Source: Moanibacter sp964542645
Lineage (GTDB): Bacteria > Verrucomicrobiota > Verrucomicrobiia > Opitutales > UBA2987
NCBI GenBank assembly: GCA_964542645.1
Contig: CAZIUG010000009.1
Span: 62,001 to 126,000, forward strand
Reading direction: 5' to 3'
Length of the DNA: 64,000 nucleotides
Below the pieces are notes generated by a model that saw only the letters and a list, made by a program, of their open reading frames with translations, had not been told where the DNA came from and did not search any database. The position numbers and the translations under genes were made by a program. This document shows positions 8,460-18,796 of the stretch, in pieces (within the stretch, counting starts at the first letter, position 1; every line of letters begins with the position of its first letter).

Positions 8460-9842
8460 ATGGGGAAACACTATGACTTCATTATAATTGGCGGTGGTAG
8501 CGCAGGTTATGCGGCTGCTCGAACTGTCCGAAAAAATAGAGCAAAAGTTGCAATCGTCGATGGGTCTGAGCAATTAGGGGGGCTATGCATTTTAAGGGGA
8601 TGTATGCCATCAAAGACTCTCCTATTCATAGCCGAAATACTACACCACTCTCGTCGCGGGGAGTTATTTGGTCTAAATATACCTTGTGCTGATGCAGACA
8701 TGAAGGCCATCCACAACCGTAAAAACCGCTTAATCAAAGAGTTTGCAGAGGATCGGGTTCAACAGCTACAATCAGACCAATTTACACTGCTCAGAAACCA
8801 TGCCCGCTTCCTCAATGATCATTCGATTTTACTTGATAATGGGGAACAATTAACTGCGGATGGATTTATCGTTGCAACGGGCTCCAAAATAAACACACCA
8901 CAAATCCCTGGCCTCGATGATGTCCCGTTTGTGACAAGCGACGAAATACTGGACTTAGATACAATCCCAGAATCTGTAATCGTTCTTGGTGGGGGAATAG
9001 TAGCCGCTGAGCTTGCTCAATTCCTCAATAGAATGGGGAGTACAGTAACGCAGATCCAGAGAAGTTCTCGGATTCTCAGAGATGCTTCGCCGGCGTCATC
9101 AGATGTGGTCATGCAAGCCTTCCGAGATGAGGGGATCGAGTTGTTTACCGAAACAGAGATTCGATCCATCGAGATTAAAGGCCCAGGGGTTACCGTGAAA
9201 TTTCTTCATAGGGGATCCGAACTTATAAGAGAAGGTGCTGTCCTTTTCAATGCATTGGGTCGAATACCAAATACTAGGAACCTCAACCTGGAATCTGCAG
9301 GAATCAGTCTCGAAGCAAGCGGGCATATTCGCACAAATCCGTTTCAACAAACCAGTAATCCGATTGTCTATGCTGCAGGAGATTGCTGCGGGCCTCATGA
9401 GATAGTCCACACTGCCATTTTCCAAGGTGAGATTGCGGGAAAGCATTTTCTTGGTGAAAATCCAAAGCCAGTTAATTACGCCCACCTAACCATGGTTATT
9501 TTTACCGACCCTCAGGTTGCCACTGTAGGAATCCCTCTCGATCAACTAGACCGAGATTCAGTCCAGTACATTAGTGCAGAGTACCCATTCAACGACCATG
9601 GGAAATCGATTTTGATGGAAGCAAAATACGGATACGTAAAGGTCTGGGCACTAGAAAACGGGAAAGTTTTAGGTGCTGAATGTGTCGGACGTGATGCCGG
9701 AGAACTAATTCACTCTCTCGCTATCGCCGTTACGCTGAACGCCAATGTCTCCGATCTACTGAATACCCATTGGTATCATCCTACCCTTTCCGAAATTTGG
9801 ACTTATCCACTCGAAGAAATTGCTAGTAAAACTGAATCGTGA
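8460..9842 (+). CDS. FAD-dependent pyridine nucleotide-disulfide oxidoreductase (dihydrolipoamide dehydrogenase / MerA-like)
   Basis: Class I flavoprotein disulfide reductase. The FAD motif GGGSAG is at residues 11-16, the redox-active pair C43/C48 is in GGLCILRGC, the NAD(P)-binding segment VLGGGIVAAELAQF is near 180, and AAGDCCG precedes the C-terminal dimer domain. The C-terminal YHPTLSE carries the His-Glu pair used as acid-base catalyst. The reductase couples NAD(P)H to a disulfide substrate. It is isolated from any 2-oxo-acid dehydrogenase or mer genes, and there is no MerA-type N-terminal metal domain, so the partner is unknown. I prefer ATG 8460 over a TTG two codons earlier. Confidence 0.88.
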   Translation: MGKHYDFIIIGGGSAGYAAARTVRKNRAKVAIVDGSEQLGGLCILRGCMPSKTLLFIAEILHHSRRGELFGLNIPCADADMKAIHNRKNRLIKEFAEDRVQQLQSDQFTLLRNHARFLNDHSILLDNGEQLTADGFIVATGSKINTPQIPGLDDVPFVTSDEILDLDTIPESVIVLGGGIVAAELAQFLNRMGSTVTQIQRSSRILRDASPASSDVVMQAFRDEGIELFTETEIRSIEIKGPGVTVKFLHRGSELIREGAVLFNALGRIPNTRNLNLESAGISLEASGHIRTNPFQQTSNPIVYAAGDCCGPHEIVHTAIFQGEIAGKHFLGENPKPVNYAHLTMVIFTDPQVATVGIPLDQLDRDSVQYISAEYPFNDHGKSILMEAKYGYVKVWALENGKVLGAECVGRDAGELIHSLAIAVTLNANVSDLLNTHWYHPTLSEIWTYPLEEIASKTES

Positions 9843-10061
9843 TAGTGAAAGATCGCGCGCCTTCTTTATATAGTTTGAAGATCTTTTATTCGGAAATCAG
9901 CAACTTTATTATAACCTTAGTTGTTTTAGTAAAATCTTCAGAATTTGACCCGAGTCCTGGGGCTCGTATTTAATTTATAGGGATTCTATATAAATCCAAA
10001 AGAATCGGAATACTTGATATAGTCATTTACAAAGACCCCAGCTAAGACATCGTATTCGACC

Positions 10062-11150
10062 ATGTTGAGATCCTGGTCATTCCAGCTCTTCCGAGTCTTT
10101 GGCATCCAAATTGAATTACATTTCACCTTTCTTATCCTCCTAGCATGGGTTGCGTGGGATGGGTGGAATGAGGCTGGCATTCTAGGTGGAGCCTGGAGTC
10201 TTACTCTTATCAGTTTACTCTTTCTATGTGTTGTTTTTCACGAATTGGGCCATTGTCTCGTCGCTCGGCATTATCAAATTCAGATTCATCGGATCCTCCT
10301 CCTCCCTATTGGCGGAATGGCTCAATTCGGGGAGATTCCACGAAATCCTATCAAGGAATTACTCATCACAATTGCCGGTCCAGCAGTCAATTTTGGGATT
10401 GTCGGTCTAGTCTATACTTTTATGGGATGGCCCGATAAAGCATTCCTTCTCAGTTTTAGTTACGACCTCAACGGACTTTTCGTTGTCTTATTGTTGTTTA
10501 ACCTTATAATGGGATTTTTCAATCTTCTCCCTGTTTTTCCTATGGACGGAGGCCGTATTCTTCGTGCTATTCTTGCCTTACGGTTCTCCTACTTGAAATC
10601 AACAAAGATTGCTCTATGGATTGCTAAACCTCTGGCCATTCTAGGCATAATCCTGGCTCTTACCTCTCTTGAAAGCATCCTGACAGCGATTCTCTTCGCA
10701 TTCATTTTTATTGGAGGAGAACTTGAGTACTCAATGGTTCGTCGACGAGAAACTCTCGGCGGTTTAACAATTGCCGAGGTTACATGCAGAGATTTTATTC
10801 TTATGAATTCTAATATCACGGTTCAAGATGCAGTGTCTCGCTTCAGCATTGAATTCCCAAGGAACATCATTCTCCTCGATGATGGGATCGTCGCAGGACT
10901 CCTCTCTCCATCGAGATTAAAAAAAATTGTCGCAAAAGCCAAACCGCATGATCTTCTTATCTCTAAATCTGATCGAAAAATTACTGCACTTCAAGCAGAC
11001 TGGCCGCTTGAAGTTTTTGTCGACTCCATTTTTAGAAACGTTCAATGCGTTTATCCTGTCTATCAACATAATACCCTAATTGGCATCGTAGAACCTTCTA
11101 ACATTGAAGGTATTGCTGAATGGAAAAACCTAAGTCGTAGGTTTATTTAA
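10062..11150 (+). CDS. Site-2 protease family (M50) membrane metalloprotease
   Basis: Intramembrane zinc protease. HELGH at residues 60-64 and the third zinc ligand D162 in LLPVFPMDGGR are both intact and flanked by hydrophobic helices. The first 220 residues are largely membrane-embedded. The C-terminal 120 residues are soluble and resemble a degenerate CBS pair (segments near TVQDAVSRF and VYPVYQHNTLIGIV), as in the SpoIVFB-like/CBS subgroup where this domain may sense nucleotides. It stands alone, so the substrate cannot be guessed. ATG at 10062. Confidence 0.9.
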   Translation: MLRSWSFQLFRVFGIQIELHFTFLILLAWVAWDGWNEAGILGGAWSLTLISLLFLCVVFHELGHCLVARHYQIQIHRILLLPIGGMAQFGEIPRNPIKELLITIAGPAVNFGIVGLVYTFMGWPDKAFLLSFSYDLNGLFVVLLLFNLIMGFFNLLPVFPMDGGRILRAILALRFSYLKSTKIALWIAKPLAILGIILALTSLESILTAILFAFIFIGGELEYSMVRRRETLGGLTIAEVTCRDFILMNSNITVQDAVSRFSIEFPRNIILLDDGIVAGLLSPSRLKKIVAKAKPHDLLISKSDRKITALQADWPLEVFVDSIFRNVQCVYPVYQHNTLIGIVEPSNIEGIAEWKNLSRRFI

Positions 11151-11437
11151 TGGATGAAATGTAGTACTAAGAGCATACCTAAGCCTGAAAGAAACAGGAC
11201 CTAGTATAGGGCGATACAAATAAAACCAATATTAACCAAGTGGTATAATCCTAACTGCCATTTCTATGTTATATGGATTCCGATCATCCAAATCGATAAT
11301 GCATTTATTTTGCAGACTTACCTGAACTTTAATTTCAATTATCAGGGGAATATATTCCTTCCTTTTGTATTTGATTACACAATCGGTTTACAAGAAAAGT
11401 GTATGACTTTTCGGTGTCATAGGGTGGTGATCTATTT

Positions 11438-11509
<72 letters not shown>

Positions 11510-11704
11510 CAAGAACCGACTACCGAAACACTCTTCGGATAAATTGGAATTGGGATTTATTCGGTTGATTCTGGGATGGAACTCGACCCTACAGAACCAA
11601 TTTAATAGGTTTATGTACGCTGTTGATTCGAAATATAACCAAATCAGTTGCATCTATAAATTCGAGGCAACTCCAGACCTTCTGAATCAATAATTCAATT
11701 TTCA

Positions 11705-12868
11705 ATGGGTTGCTTCAATTTACAAGCCTTTCACAAAACCTTTGGGAAAGTCCCAGAAATTGTCTCTCGGGCCCCAGGACGCATCGAATTCATCGGGAAT
11801 CACACCGACTACAATGGAGGATGCGTAATTGGTTCAACCATCGATCGAGATATAGTTGTTGCTATCGCATCAAGGGACGACTCCGAGATTCATCTAGCGA
11901 GTTCTTCTATTAAAGGAAAAGTGGTAACGTCTCTCGACAATATCACCCCAGCAACTGGATCTTCCTCTTGGACAAATTATCCACTTGGCGTGTTGAATGT
12001 TTTAATAGAAGAAGGAATTTCGATAAAAAATGGATTTTCCATGTGGATCGACGGTGATCTCCCAATCGGTGCGGGAATGTCTAGCAGCGCTGCTCTTGAA
12101 CTCTCCACAGCTTTGGGGATTCTGGCTTTGCATTCGATCCATATGGATCGAATGCAAATTGTAACTCTGTGCAGGAAGGCAGAAAACGAATTTGTCGGAG
12201 TGCCGTGTGGAATTCTTGATCAAAGTGTATCTGCTTTTGGAGGTCCCAATAATCTTGTTCATATCGACTGCAGTCTAGAACTAATCAGCGAGTTACCCTT
12301 TCCTGCTGGTTGTCAATTATGGATATTTGATTCAATGAAAAAACATACTCTTATCGATTCAAAATATGCTGAACGTAATAGGGAATGTCGCGAGGCATTC
12401 AGGGTACTCCAAAATGAAGACATGAAATATACTTGTCTCGCTCACATTTCCCCTGAAGTGGTTCGCAGTTCAAAGAAGAAATTAGGCGATATACTTTATC
12501 GGAGAGCTCTCCATGTAACAACGGAAAATCATCGTGTCAGGGCAACTGTTGAAGCATTGCATAAACAAGATTTTGATACAGTGGGGAAACTCCTTTATGC
12601 TTCTCACAAGAGTTCCCAAATCTTTTTCGAGAACAGCACTCCAGAGCTTGATGAATTAGTTAAAATCCTTTCTTCAATACCATGTTTCTTAGGTTCTCGA
12701 CTTACTGGAGGTGGTTTCGGTGGTGCAGTGATGGCTCTAGCAAACACTGATTACGACCTCGAAAACTGCACTGAAGAATTGAACCAAATTTACCTTAGAA
12801 AATTTGGTTCAATTCCTAGAGTCATCAAGTCGCAACCAGGTTTAGCTGCTTCGGTTTCATCCCCATAA
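11705..12868 (+). CDS. galK: Galactokinase
   Basis: GHMP kinase that phosphorylates galactose at C1. APGRIEFIGNHTDYNGG near residue 21 is the galactose-binding signature, PIGAGMSSSAALE (about 121-133) is the ATP-binding GHMP motif, and LTGGGFGGA is the C-terminal motif. Length (387) is standard. ATG at 11705. No galT, galE or galM is nearby. Codons for ALHSIHMDRMQ contain a perfect 32-base palindrome (listed separately). It converges with the MFS gene 50 bases downstream. Confidence 0.95.
   Translation: MGCFNLQAFHKTFGKVPEIVSRAPGRIEFIGNHTDYNGGCVIGSTIDRDIVVAIASRDDSEIHLASSSIKGKVVTSLDNITPATGSSSWTNYPLGVLNVLIEEGISIKNGFSMWIDGDLPIGAGMSSSAALELSTALGILALHSIHMDRMQIVTLCRKAENEFVGVPCGILDQSVSAFGGPNNLVHIDCSLELISELPFPAGCQLWIFDSMKKHTLIDSKYAERNRECREAFRVLQNEDMKYTCLAHISPEVVRSSKKKLGDILYRRALHVTTENHRVRATVEALHKQDFDTVGKLLYASHKSSQIFFENSTPELDELVKILSSIPCFLGSRLTGGGFGGAVMALANTDYDLENCTEELNQIYLRKFGSIPRVIKSQPGLAASVSSP
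12127..12158. repeat. Perfect 32-bp palindrome inside galK
   Basis: The sequence from TTTGCATTCGATCC through the central ATAT to GGATCGAATGCAAA is its own exact reverse complement, so both strands encode the same LHSIHMDRMQ peptide. It lies where galactokinases have a variable loop ahead of the conserved DR-M and AENEFVGVPCG segments. Confidence 0.9.
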
Positions 12869-12920
12869 TCAACCATAGGTTCAATCTGGTCTACATATTA
12901 AACCCTTAGAAAATAATTCC

Positions 12921-14180
12921 TTAACCCCCGGTTGTTCTATCCTTTACTAAAGTTTCTCGGACACAAAAAGCGAATAAAAGAAACCCAACGAACCCACCTA
13001 CCGCGATCAAAAGCGCAGCTGCTGTTAGTGAAAACAAAGACCCCACTCCACCAATAGTTGCATGACTCCCTAATCTTGCCCCTTCGCTAACGACCCGCCA
13101 ATAACCAAAGAATTCTCCTCTGAATTCAGGAGGAGCGATATCCGCAGATAAGGTCAACATTGTTCCTGACCCAATCCCATTTCCCAAACCGATTAAAAGA
13201 GAGGCCATAATAAATCCAAAATAACCATCCATCATGCCGAGCAATGCAATGCCCATTGATAAAATCAAAACACTAGGAAGAATCGCAGTCTTGCGTCCAA
13301 ATCTATCCATTAAAAATCCTGCAAACAAAAACAGGCTCGAATCCATTGCATTACTAATACTTAGAATATATCCAACCTCGTCTATATCGAGTCCAACTGT
13401 ATCCACGCCAAAGAGCGGAATAAGAATCGCACGAGCTGAGCGCATAACTTGAAAGAAAAATGCTCCACCGGCTACCGGCAAGTAACTACCTGGATTCGAT
13501 CGAATGTGTTGAAGAAGATTACCGGTCTTCTTTTCTCCTTCTTCAGAACGAGATTTCCTTACCTTAACTCGAGCAACGAACAATAAGACCAGAATGAAGG
13601 TCACAGCCTCAGCAATTCCACAGAAAAGGAAAGGAATCCTTAGACCCGCGTTTGCTCCGAGCCAACCTCCTAGTGCCGGACCTATGAGAAGGCCAATGCG
13701 ATTCACACCTCCATAGGCTGCAATCGCCTTACCGCGATTTTGTACCGCAACGGTTTCCGCTAAATAGCCATGGCAGGCTATATTGAAAATTCCGGCACCT
13801 ATTCCAGTAAAAAGGCATATAGCAAAGGCCTCTTGAACGGATTCAGCGAATGCTAAGAATAATGTAGCAACCCCTATTGTACTGCAGCCTAGTAACATTG
13901 AAACTCGGCGGCCAAACCGTTTCAAAACTTTACCCGCTGGCACTGCACCGATTAATGCCCCAATCCCTTCTCCTGCTACAACTAAACCAACGGAACCGTA
14001 AGACTCTCCTAATTCTAGTGCGAATAGGGGTAAGACTGGAAGCAAGATACCCCTGCTAAGAGCGTGGATCAGGGATGGAACATAGAGTGGCCAAACAAGT
14101 GTTCTGATCCTATTTCTTGGTACTGTTTCTTGAGGTACATCTTTTCCAAGTTTGTTTGGGCCTAAACTATCCAACTTCAC
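12921..14180 (-). CDS. Major facilitator superfamily transporter
   Basis: A 419-residue protein with about 12 hydrophobic helices in two halves and a basic central loop (about 213-226, rich in K, R and E). The cytoplasmic loop 2-3 motif appears as GKVLKRFGRR near residue 84, and the repeat in the second half as GFLMDRFGRK. These are classic MFS A-motifs. The drug-efflux/sugar-efflux groups are the closest feel, but the substrate is unknown. The GTG at 14180 has a GAGGA element six bases upstream, which I prefer to the adjoining TTG. It converges with galK. Confidence 0.85.
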   Translation of the reverse strand: MKLDSLGPNKLGKDVPQETVPRNRIRTLVWPLYVPSLIHALSRGILLPVLPLFALELGESYGSVGLVVAGEGIGALIGAVPAGKVLKRFGRRVSMLLGCSTIGVATLFLAFAESVQEAFAICLFTGIGAGIFNIACHGYLAETVAVQNRGKAIAAYGGVNRIGLLIGPALGGWLGANAGLRIPFLFCGIAEAVTFILVLLFVARVKVRKSRSEEGEKKTGNLLQHIRSNPGSYLPVAGGAFFFQVMRSARAILIPLFGVDTVGLDIDEVGYILSISNAMDSSLFLFAGFLMDRFGRKTAILPSVLILSMGIALLGMMDGYFGFIMASLLIGLGNGIGSGTMLTLSADIAPPEFRGEFFGYWRVVSEGARLGSHATIGGVGSLFSLTAAALLIAVGGFVGFLLFAFCVRETLVKDRTTGG

Positions 14181-14235
14181 CAAGAATCCTCAGCTTAGAT
14201 TGTAATATAAGAGAACGGATTCCAGGCAAGACCGT

Positions 14236-14709
14236 TCATTGATCGATTATTCTTCCACGCATAGATTTAATCCGGCTCCTTCTTTTTTTACTATTAATTC
14301 GCCTAACTTGTGCTTCTCGTGTTGGCCTTGTATAATATCGCTTATTTGGAGAAAAAGTAGCCTTCTTAATTAATATCAGAAGATTCTGCAAAGCATTCTT
14401 CCTATTACGTTCAGAACTTCTAAAACGCTGAGACTTGATAAGGATGAACCCACCCGCGGTAATACGCCCGTCTTTTAATTGTAATAGATGCGCCTTATAA
14501 TTATTCGCCAGAGAGGAGGCTTTAATATTAAATCGTAAATGTATACCAGTTGAAACCTTATTAACATTTTGTCCTCCAGATCCACGTGATCGAATACGGT
14601 TGATTTCGATTTCCCCGTCGGGAATCGTTAATTCTTTTGAAATACGTAGCACCCCTCTTGGTTTAACAAAGCTGTTTAGTTGCTGTATCCGAATCTCATC
14701 TATTCCCAC
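14236..14709 (-). CDS. arfB: Alternative ribosome-rescue peptidyl-tRNA hydrolase ArfB (ICT1/YaeJ family)
   Basis: Enters the A-site of ribosomes stalled without a stop codon and hydrolyses the peptidyl-tRNA. The catalytic GGQ is at residues 45-47 in SRGSGGQNVNK, and the family core ELTIPDGEIEINRIR precedes it. The C-terminal tail is strongly basic (RRINSKKRRSRIKSMRG), the part that threads the empty mRNA channel. At 157 residues it has about 20 extra N-terminal residues compared with E. coli ArfB. The start is a GTG without a clear ribosome-binding site, so the true start could be inside. It lacks the long N-terminal domain of release factors 1 and 2. Confidence 0.9.
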   Translation of the reverse strand: MGIDEIRIQQLNSFVKPRGVLRISKELTIPDGEIEINRIRSRGSGGQNVNKVSTGIHLRFNIKASSLANNYKAHLLQLKDGRITAGGFILIKSQRFRSSERNRKNALQNLLILIKKATFSPNKRYYTRPTREAQVRRINSKKRRSRIKSMRGRIIDQ

Positions 14710-14766
14710 TATTTGCTTTTCGTGTTTATTCGTTAGTGTCGAAAATCGATCGTAACTGTTTTATTT

Positions 14767-15609
14767 TTAATATTGAAGTAACAACAAAGAGAGCACCGCA
14801 AAGCCAATTCCATAATAGTAAAATCGGTTCAATTTCTCCTTCATAATAAGGACCGCAAAACTAGCGGTAAACAGGAGACCACCAACGCTGGTAACAGGGA
14901 AAATCACGAATCCGGGAAATATTCCGAGTGCTAATAGGAAGAAATAAACTTGAAGATTGTTTGCTGCTCCCACTAAGGAGCCAAAAAGAAGTTCCTTTTT
15001 AGTAGGAAGACGAAAACGAATAGCAAGTACAAGAATCGAAATCAAACCAGCGACACAAAATGTTGATAGAACATAAATAAAGGTTTCCTCCGTTCTACAA
15101 TATTGGCCAAATGCTTCCAAACACAGTCGCGTTATACCCGCAGTCAGGAAGAAAAGAGCAATAGATATAAATCCACGAAACGATGGTTCTGAGTCTCGTA
15201 TCTGATCTCCTTTTTTTCCGATCATAACGAGTGCTATGCAAGCCGAACCAATGCCAGCATACTGCAGAATTGAAGGGCTTGCATTCCAGAAGATGATGCT
15301 GCTGAAGATAGGAATGAGAATGGTTAACCTTGAAACAGCTGAAGAGATTGCAGCCCCCTTGGAGGCCAATAAAGGCATCATAAAGATGAATGCTAGGAAG
15401 AAAAAGACACCGTTGAGTCCGCCCAGGATTAAAGCAGGTCCCATTGTAATAGCTAACGCTCCGTCCGGAATCGATAGCAGCGCAAGTACAGCGCTGAAAA
15501 TGTAACTGATGCAAGCTAGAGTGACGAGATCATCCTGTGACTTTTGCCGCCACCGAAACATGAGGATAAAGATCGAACTAAAAAAAATATTTAAGATAAG
15601 ATAGGTCAC
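14767..15609 (-). CDS. DMT-superfamily permease (EamA-like)
   Basis: A 280-residue, very hydrophobic protein with about ten helices arranged as two repeats of five, the EamA/DMT pattern. The C-terminal helix pair with KEKLNRFYYYGIGFAVLS matches the usual end of the second EamA domain. These carriers move small metabolites across the inner membrane, often outward. Nothing in the sequence or neighbours identifies the substrate. The start codon is GTG with no clear ribosome-binding site. It is transcribed away from the M16 protease. Confidence 0.75.
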   Translation of the reverse strand: MTYLILNIFFSSIFILMFRWRQKSQDDLVTLACISYIFSAVLALLSIPDGALAITMGPALILGGLNGVFFFLAFIFMMPLLASKGAAISSAVSRLTILIPIFSSIIFWNASPSILQYAGIGSACIALVMIGKKGDQIRDSEPSFRGFISIALFFLTAGITRLCLEAFGQYCRTEETFIYVLSTFCVAGLISILVLAIRFRLPTKKELLFGSLVGAANNLQVYFFLLALGIFPGFVIFPVTSVGGLLFTASFAVLIMKEKLNRFYYYGIGFAVLSLLLLQY

Positions 15610-15851
15610 TTTGTGTAGATACAGAACTAATATGGACTAAAGATTTTCCATCCTAATATGATTATCGTTAGAAAAGATGTAAGAAGCTATAGGTTAACAG
15701 GATACAAATCCTTTAAGGATTCATCAAAACCATCACTGCGTCCCTCGTTCCAGTTATATAAGTTTAAAATCATCGTAAATATCGAGAATCTGTAGATTCA
15801 ATAGAAGCAACAATTGAACAAAACATCCAAAAATCTTTTCATAGATTGCTA

Positions 15852-18707
15852 ATGAACCAAACGAGAATCTTTACACTCTGCTTGGCGATATCCTTTGCCG
15901 CTTCATGGACATCTGCCCAGGAGTCCGTCTCGCGTGGGGAGTGGGCCCATAAGAACAGCAGATTGCGGCCGGACAACAATGTCAGTTGGGGAACACTCGA
16001 AAATGGATTCAGATATGCACTCCTGTCTCATAAAGGAATTCCTGAACGAGTATGTATGCGACTCCTTGTTCTGGTTGGTTCTACGGAAGAAGAAAATCAC
16101 GAGCTCGGGATTGCACACTTCCTGGAGCATATGGCTTTTAATGGGACGCGACACTTTAAAGCCAATGAGCTGATTTCCTTCCTTCAAAGTCTCGGAATGG
16201 AGCACGGATACGATGTCAACGCAACAACATCCTTTGACCACACCCTGTATAGTCTCGAATACTGGGATAACGAATTGGCATCTTTAAACAAAGGTCTTCT
16301 TCTACTCCGTGACATATGCGATGGTATATCGTTCGAACCCTCTGAGATTGAGAAAGAAAGGAAAGTTATACTAAGCGAGATGCGTGGTAGGAAGAATTTG
16401 AATTACCGCGCCCAAGCGAATGCTTACAAACTGATCTTTCGGGGATTGAACTTTGCTGGACGCATCCCTATTGGGTCCCCCGAAAGTATCAAATCTTTAA
16501 GAAGAGATCAGTTTTTGAGATTTTACAATAAGTGGTACAGGGCTGATTTGATGCTACTAGTAGTTGTCGGTGATTTTGAAAATTCGGAAATGGAGCGGTT
16601 AGTTTCCGAACGATTTGGTCCTATCAATAAACCTTCTAGTCCAATACCTAAAAAACCCTTAGGACGTTTACAAAGGTCAAATTCCATTAGAGCAGCTGCT
16701 TACCGTATCACTGACGTAGGAGCTGCCTCTATCCAGACTGCTTCCATTCTTCCAATGCGAAAGAAAACAGAAAACTTGGATACCCGACGCCAAGAATTTA
16801 TTCGTAAATTCTCTATGGCCCTCTTGGCTCAACGTATCCAGAGAGCTTTACCGAATACGTCAAACGGTTCCGCCGATTACCTTAGAATTTTTGAACATGA
16901 CACAGCTCTTGCATCTCTTGTCGTAGCAGGTCCAGATTGGAAAGATGGAGTACAGTCCATCGACCGAATCATTCGAATGACATTGAGAGACGGCTTTTTC
17001 AAAAGTGAAATAGATTGGTTAAAGAAACGCGAACTTTCTAGGACTCAAAAACTGCGAGCCTTCTATTCAAAACTAGACCCAGCTAAAATCACAAATTCCA
17101 TCATTGAGTCCGTAGTGAAAAATCGAGTTTATATCGGAATCCCCAATGAGCTGGAATGGCAAGAGAAGTTCTTACAGGAATTAAACAACAAAACTATTCA
17201 TCGTGCCTTCAGGGAGTGCTGGAACTTGGATCAGATGGCTTTTCACATCTCAGGGGAAGTTGACATTCAGAATAGCACAAAAGAAATCAAGAATGCTATT
17301 GCCGCATCTCGAAAAGAAGCACCTAACCTTTATTTAAATCAAAACCTCTTTGAGCTGGAATATGAACCCACCATTTGGGGTAATCCGGGAACTATAGTTG
17401 AATCTTCAACCATACCAGAGTTTCAAGCTCATTTAATGCGTTTTCAAAATAATGTACGACTTAATTTTGTTGAAACCCAAAATGAACCTGGGCAACTGAG
17501 AGCAATTGTTCGCATAGGGGGTGGCCTCTTTGATCAAGAGAAAAACATGCCTGGACTCCGAGAATTTGGGCCACAAGCATTTCTCGGTAGTGGTATTCAG
17601 CGATACGAACTTAGCGATGTCCAAAGTTTCATCTCATCTTCATTGTTGCAATTTTCCTTTGATGTCGACGACCACGATGCTTTCACCTTTAGGGGAGTTT
17701 TGGAAAGCGAAGACCTTGATTTATTTCTTGGTATTGTTACTGATTACCTGAGGAATCCCAAGGTGCATCGCTCGAGCTACTGGGATGCGATGGTCAGCAA
17801 TCTAGTCCATCGAAAGCAGTCCGCTGTTGGAATCCCTGACGGTTATCGTGCCTTTCAGAATATCCTTTATGGAAAAGATGGTCGTTTCTCATGGGGTGAC
17901 ATGAGAGACTACACCTCCATTGGAGTATCTCATGTTAGAGACTGGATTGAAGAACCGTTACGAAACGGTTACATTGAAGTAAGTATCATCGGCGACATAT
18001 CTATGAGTAAAGCAACTCAAAAAGTTGCTCGTACCTTGGGAACACTTAATCACCGCCGTTCCAGCAAACTTCACCCCAAACCAAAACACCCGATTGCTAT
18101 TATTTCCCCATCCGGTTCTCGAAGGGTCGAATTCGTTGGTGAGAAGCATCAAGCTGGAGTGATGGGCTTTTGGCATTACGATCAAAAAATTGATCTCGTG
18201 GAAAAAGTTGCCTTGGAGATTCTCGCCCGAGTAATTAAAACTCGAATGTGGGAAAGCCTGCGTGAAGACTTAGGTCTGTCTTACAGCCCAACCGCCAACT
18301 TCTCATCCCATGACGAGTATCCCAATTTCTCGACGATTGAAGCCAGCCTCGATTGCTCCCCTGCTGATGCACCCGAGATAGCTGAAGCGATATTGAGGAT
18401 TTCCAACAAGATATTCCGCTACGGTGTGAGTCAAGAGGAAGTAAACGGATCCCTTAGGCCCTATAAAGTAAAGATGCGTCAGGCACTTCGATCCAATGAA
18501 TACCTAATTAATCATCTCTTGAAGCGGGCCCAGGAAAGATCGGACCTGACACATGAATTAGTCGATCTCAAGAAAGGTGATCTCAACCAAGTCTCGGCGG
18601 AAATAGTGAACAGACTTGCTCGGAAGATATTTATGCCTGAAAACTCTAGAACTGTAGCCATCATCCCAAAACCATTCATTGGCATCTTCCAAATTGAATC
18701 CCAATAG
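15852..18707 (+). CDS. Secreted M16-family zinc protease (insulinase/pitrilysin-like)
   Basis: A 951-residue zinc peptidase with an N-terminal signal peptide (hydrophobic FTLCLAISFAASWTSA, cleavage expected after SAQ or nearby). The inverted zinc motif HFLEH is at residues 89-93, and the third ligand is expected in EIEKERKVILSEMRG. The C-terminal half (RMWESLREDLGLSYSP) is the second, non-catalytic M16 repeat pair that closes the chamber. The length fits the four-domain single-chain type that degrades peptides in the periplasm. ATG 15852 is chosen over a TTG two codons upstream because it sits directly before the signal sequence. Confidence 0.92.
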   Translation: MNQTRIFTLCLAISFAASWTSAQESVSRGEWAHKNSRLRPDNNVSWGTLENGFRYALLSHKGIPERVCMRLLVLVGSTEEENHELGIAHFLEHMAFNGTRHFKANELISFLQSLGMEHGYDVNATTSFDHTLYSLEYWDNELASLNKGLLLLRDICDGISFEPSEIEKERKVILSEMRGRKNLNYRAQANAYKLIFRGLNFAGRIPIGSPESIKSLRRDQFLRFYNKWYRADLMLLVVVGDFENSEMERLVSERFGPINKPSSPIPKKPLGRLQRSNSIRAAAYRITDVGAASIQTASILPMRKKTENLDTRRQEFIRKFSMALLAQRIQRALPNTSNGSADYLRIFEHDTALASLVVAGPDWKDGVQSIDRIIRMTLRDGFFKSEIDWLKKRELSRTQKLRAFYSKLDPAKITNSIIESVVKNRVYIGIPNELEWQEKFLQELNNKTIHRAFRECWNLDQMAFHISGEVDIQNSTKEIKNAIAASRKEAPNLYLNQNLFELEYEPTIWGNPGTIVESSTIPEFQAHLMRFQNNVRLNFVETQNEPGQLRAIVRIGGGLFDQEKNMPGLREFGPQAFLGSGIQRYELSDVQSFISSSLLQFSFDVDDHDAFTFRGVLESEDLDLFLGIVTDYLRNPKVHRSSYWDAMVSNLVHRKQSAVGIPDGYRAFQNILYGKDGRFSWGDMRDYTSIGVSHVRDWIEEPLRNGYIEVSIIGDISMSKATQKVARTLGTLNHRRSSKLHPKPKHPIAIISPSGSRRVEFVGEKHQAGVMGFWHYDQKIDLVEKVALEILARVIKTRMWESLREDLGLSYSPTANFSSHDEYPNFSTIEASLDCSPADAPEIAEAILRISNKIFRYGVSQEEVNGSLRPYKVKMRQALRSNEYLINHLLKRAQERSDLTHELVDLKKGDLNQVSAEIVNRLARKIFMPENSRTVAIIPKPFIGIFQIESQ

Positions 18708-18796
18708 ACTTCTACATTCCAGATCCGTGACTAGTTTTCTAGCCCTTCCCTCCGTCAGAAAAGAGGACCTATGGAATTGAAAACCATATTTAAACG

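Noticed and set aside
12002..12262. Antisense frame within galK that shares the LHSIHMDRMQ peptide
   Set aside because: The shared peptide comes from the palindrome, not from a gene; galK is intact on the other strand.
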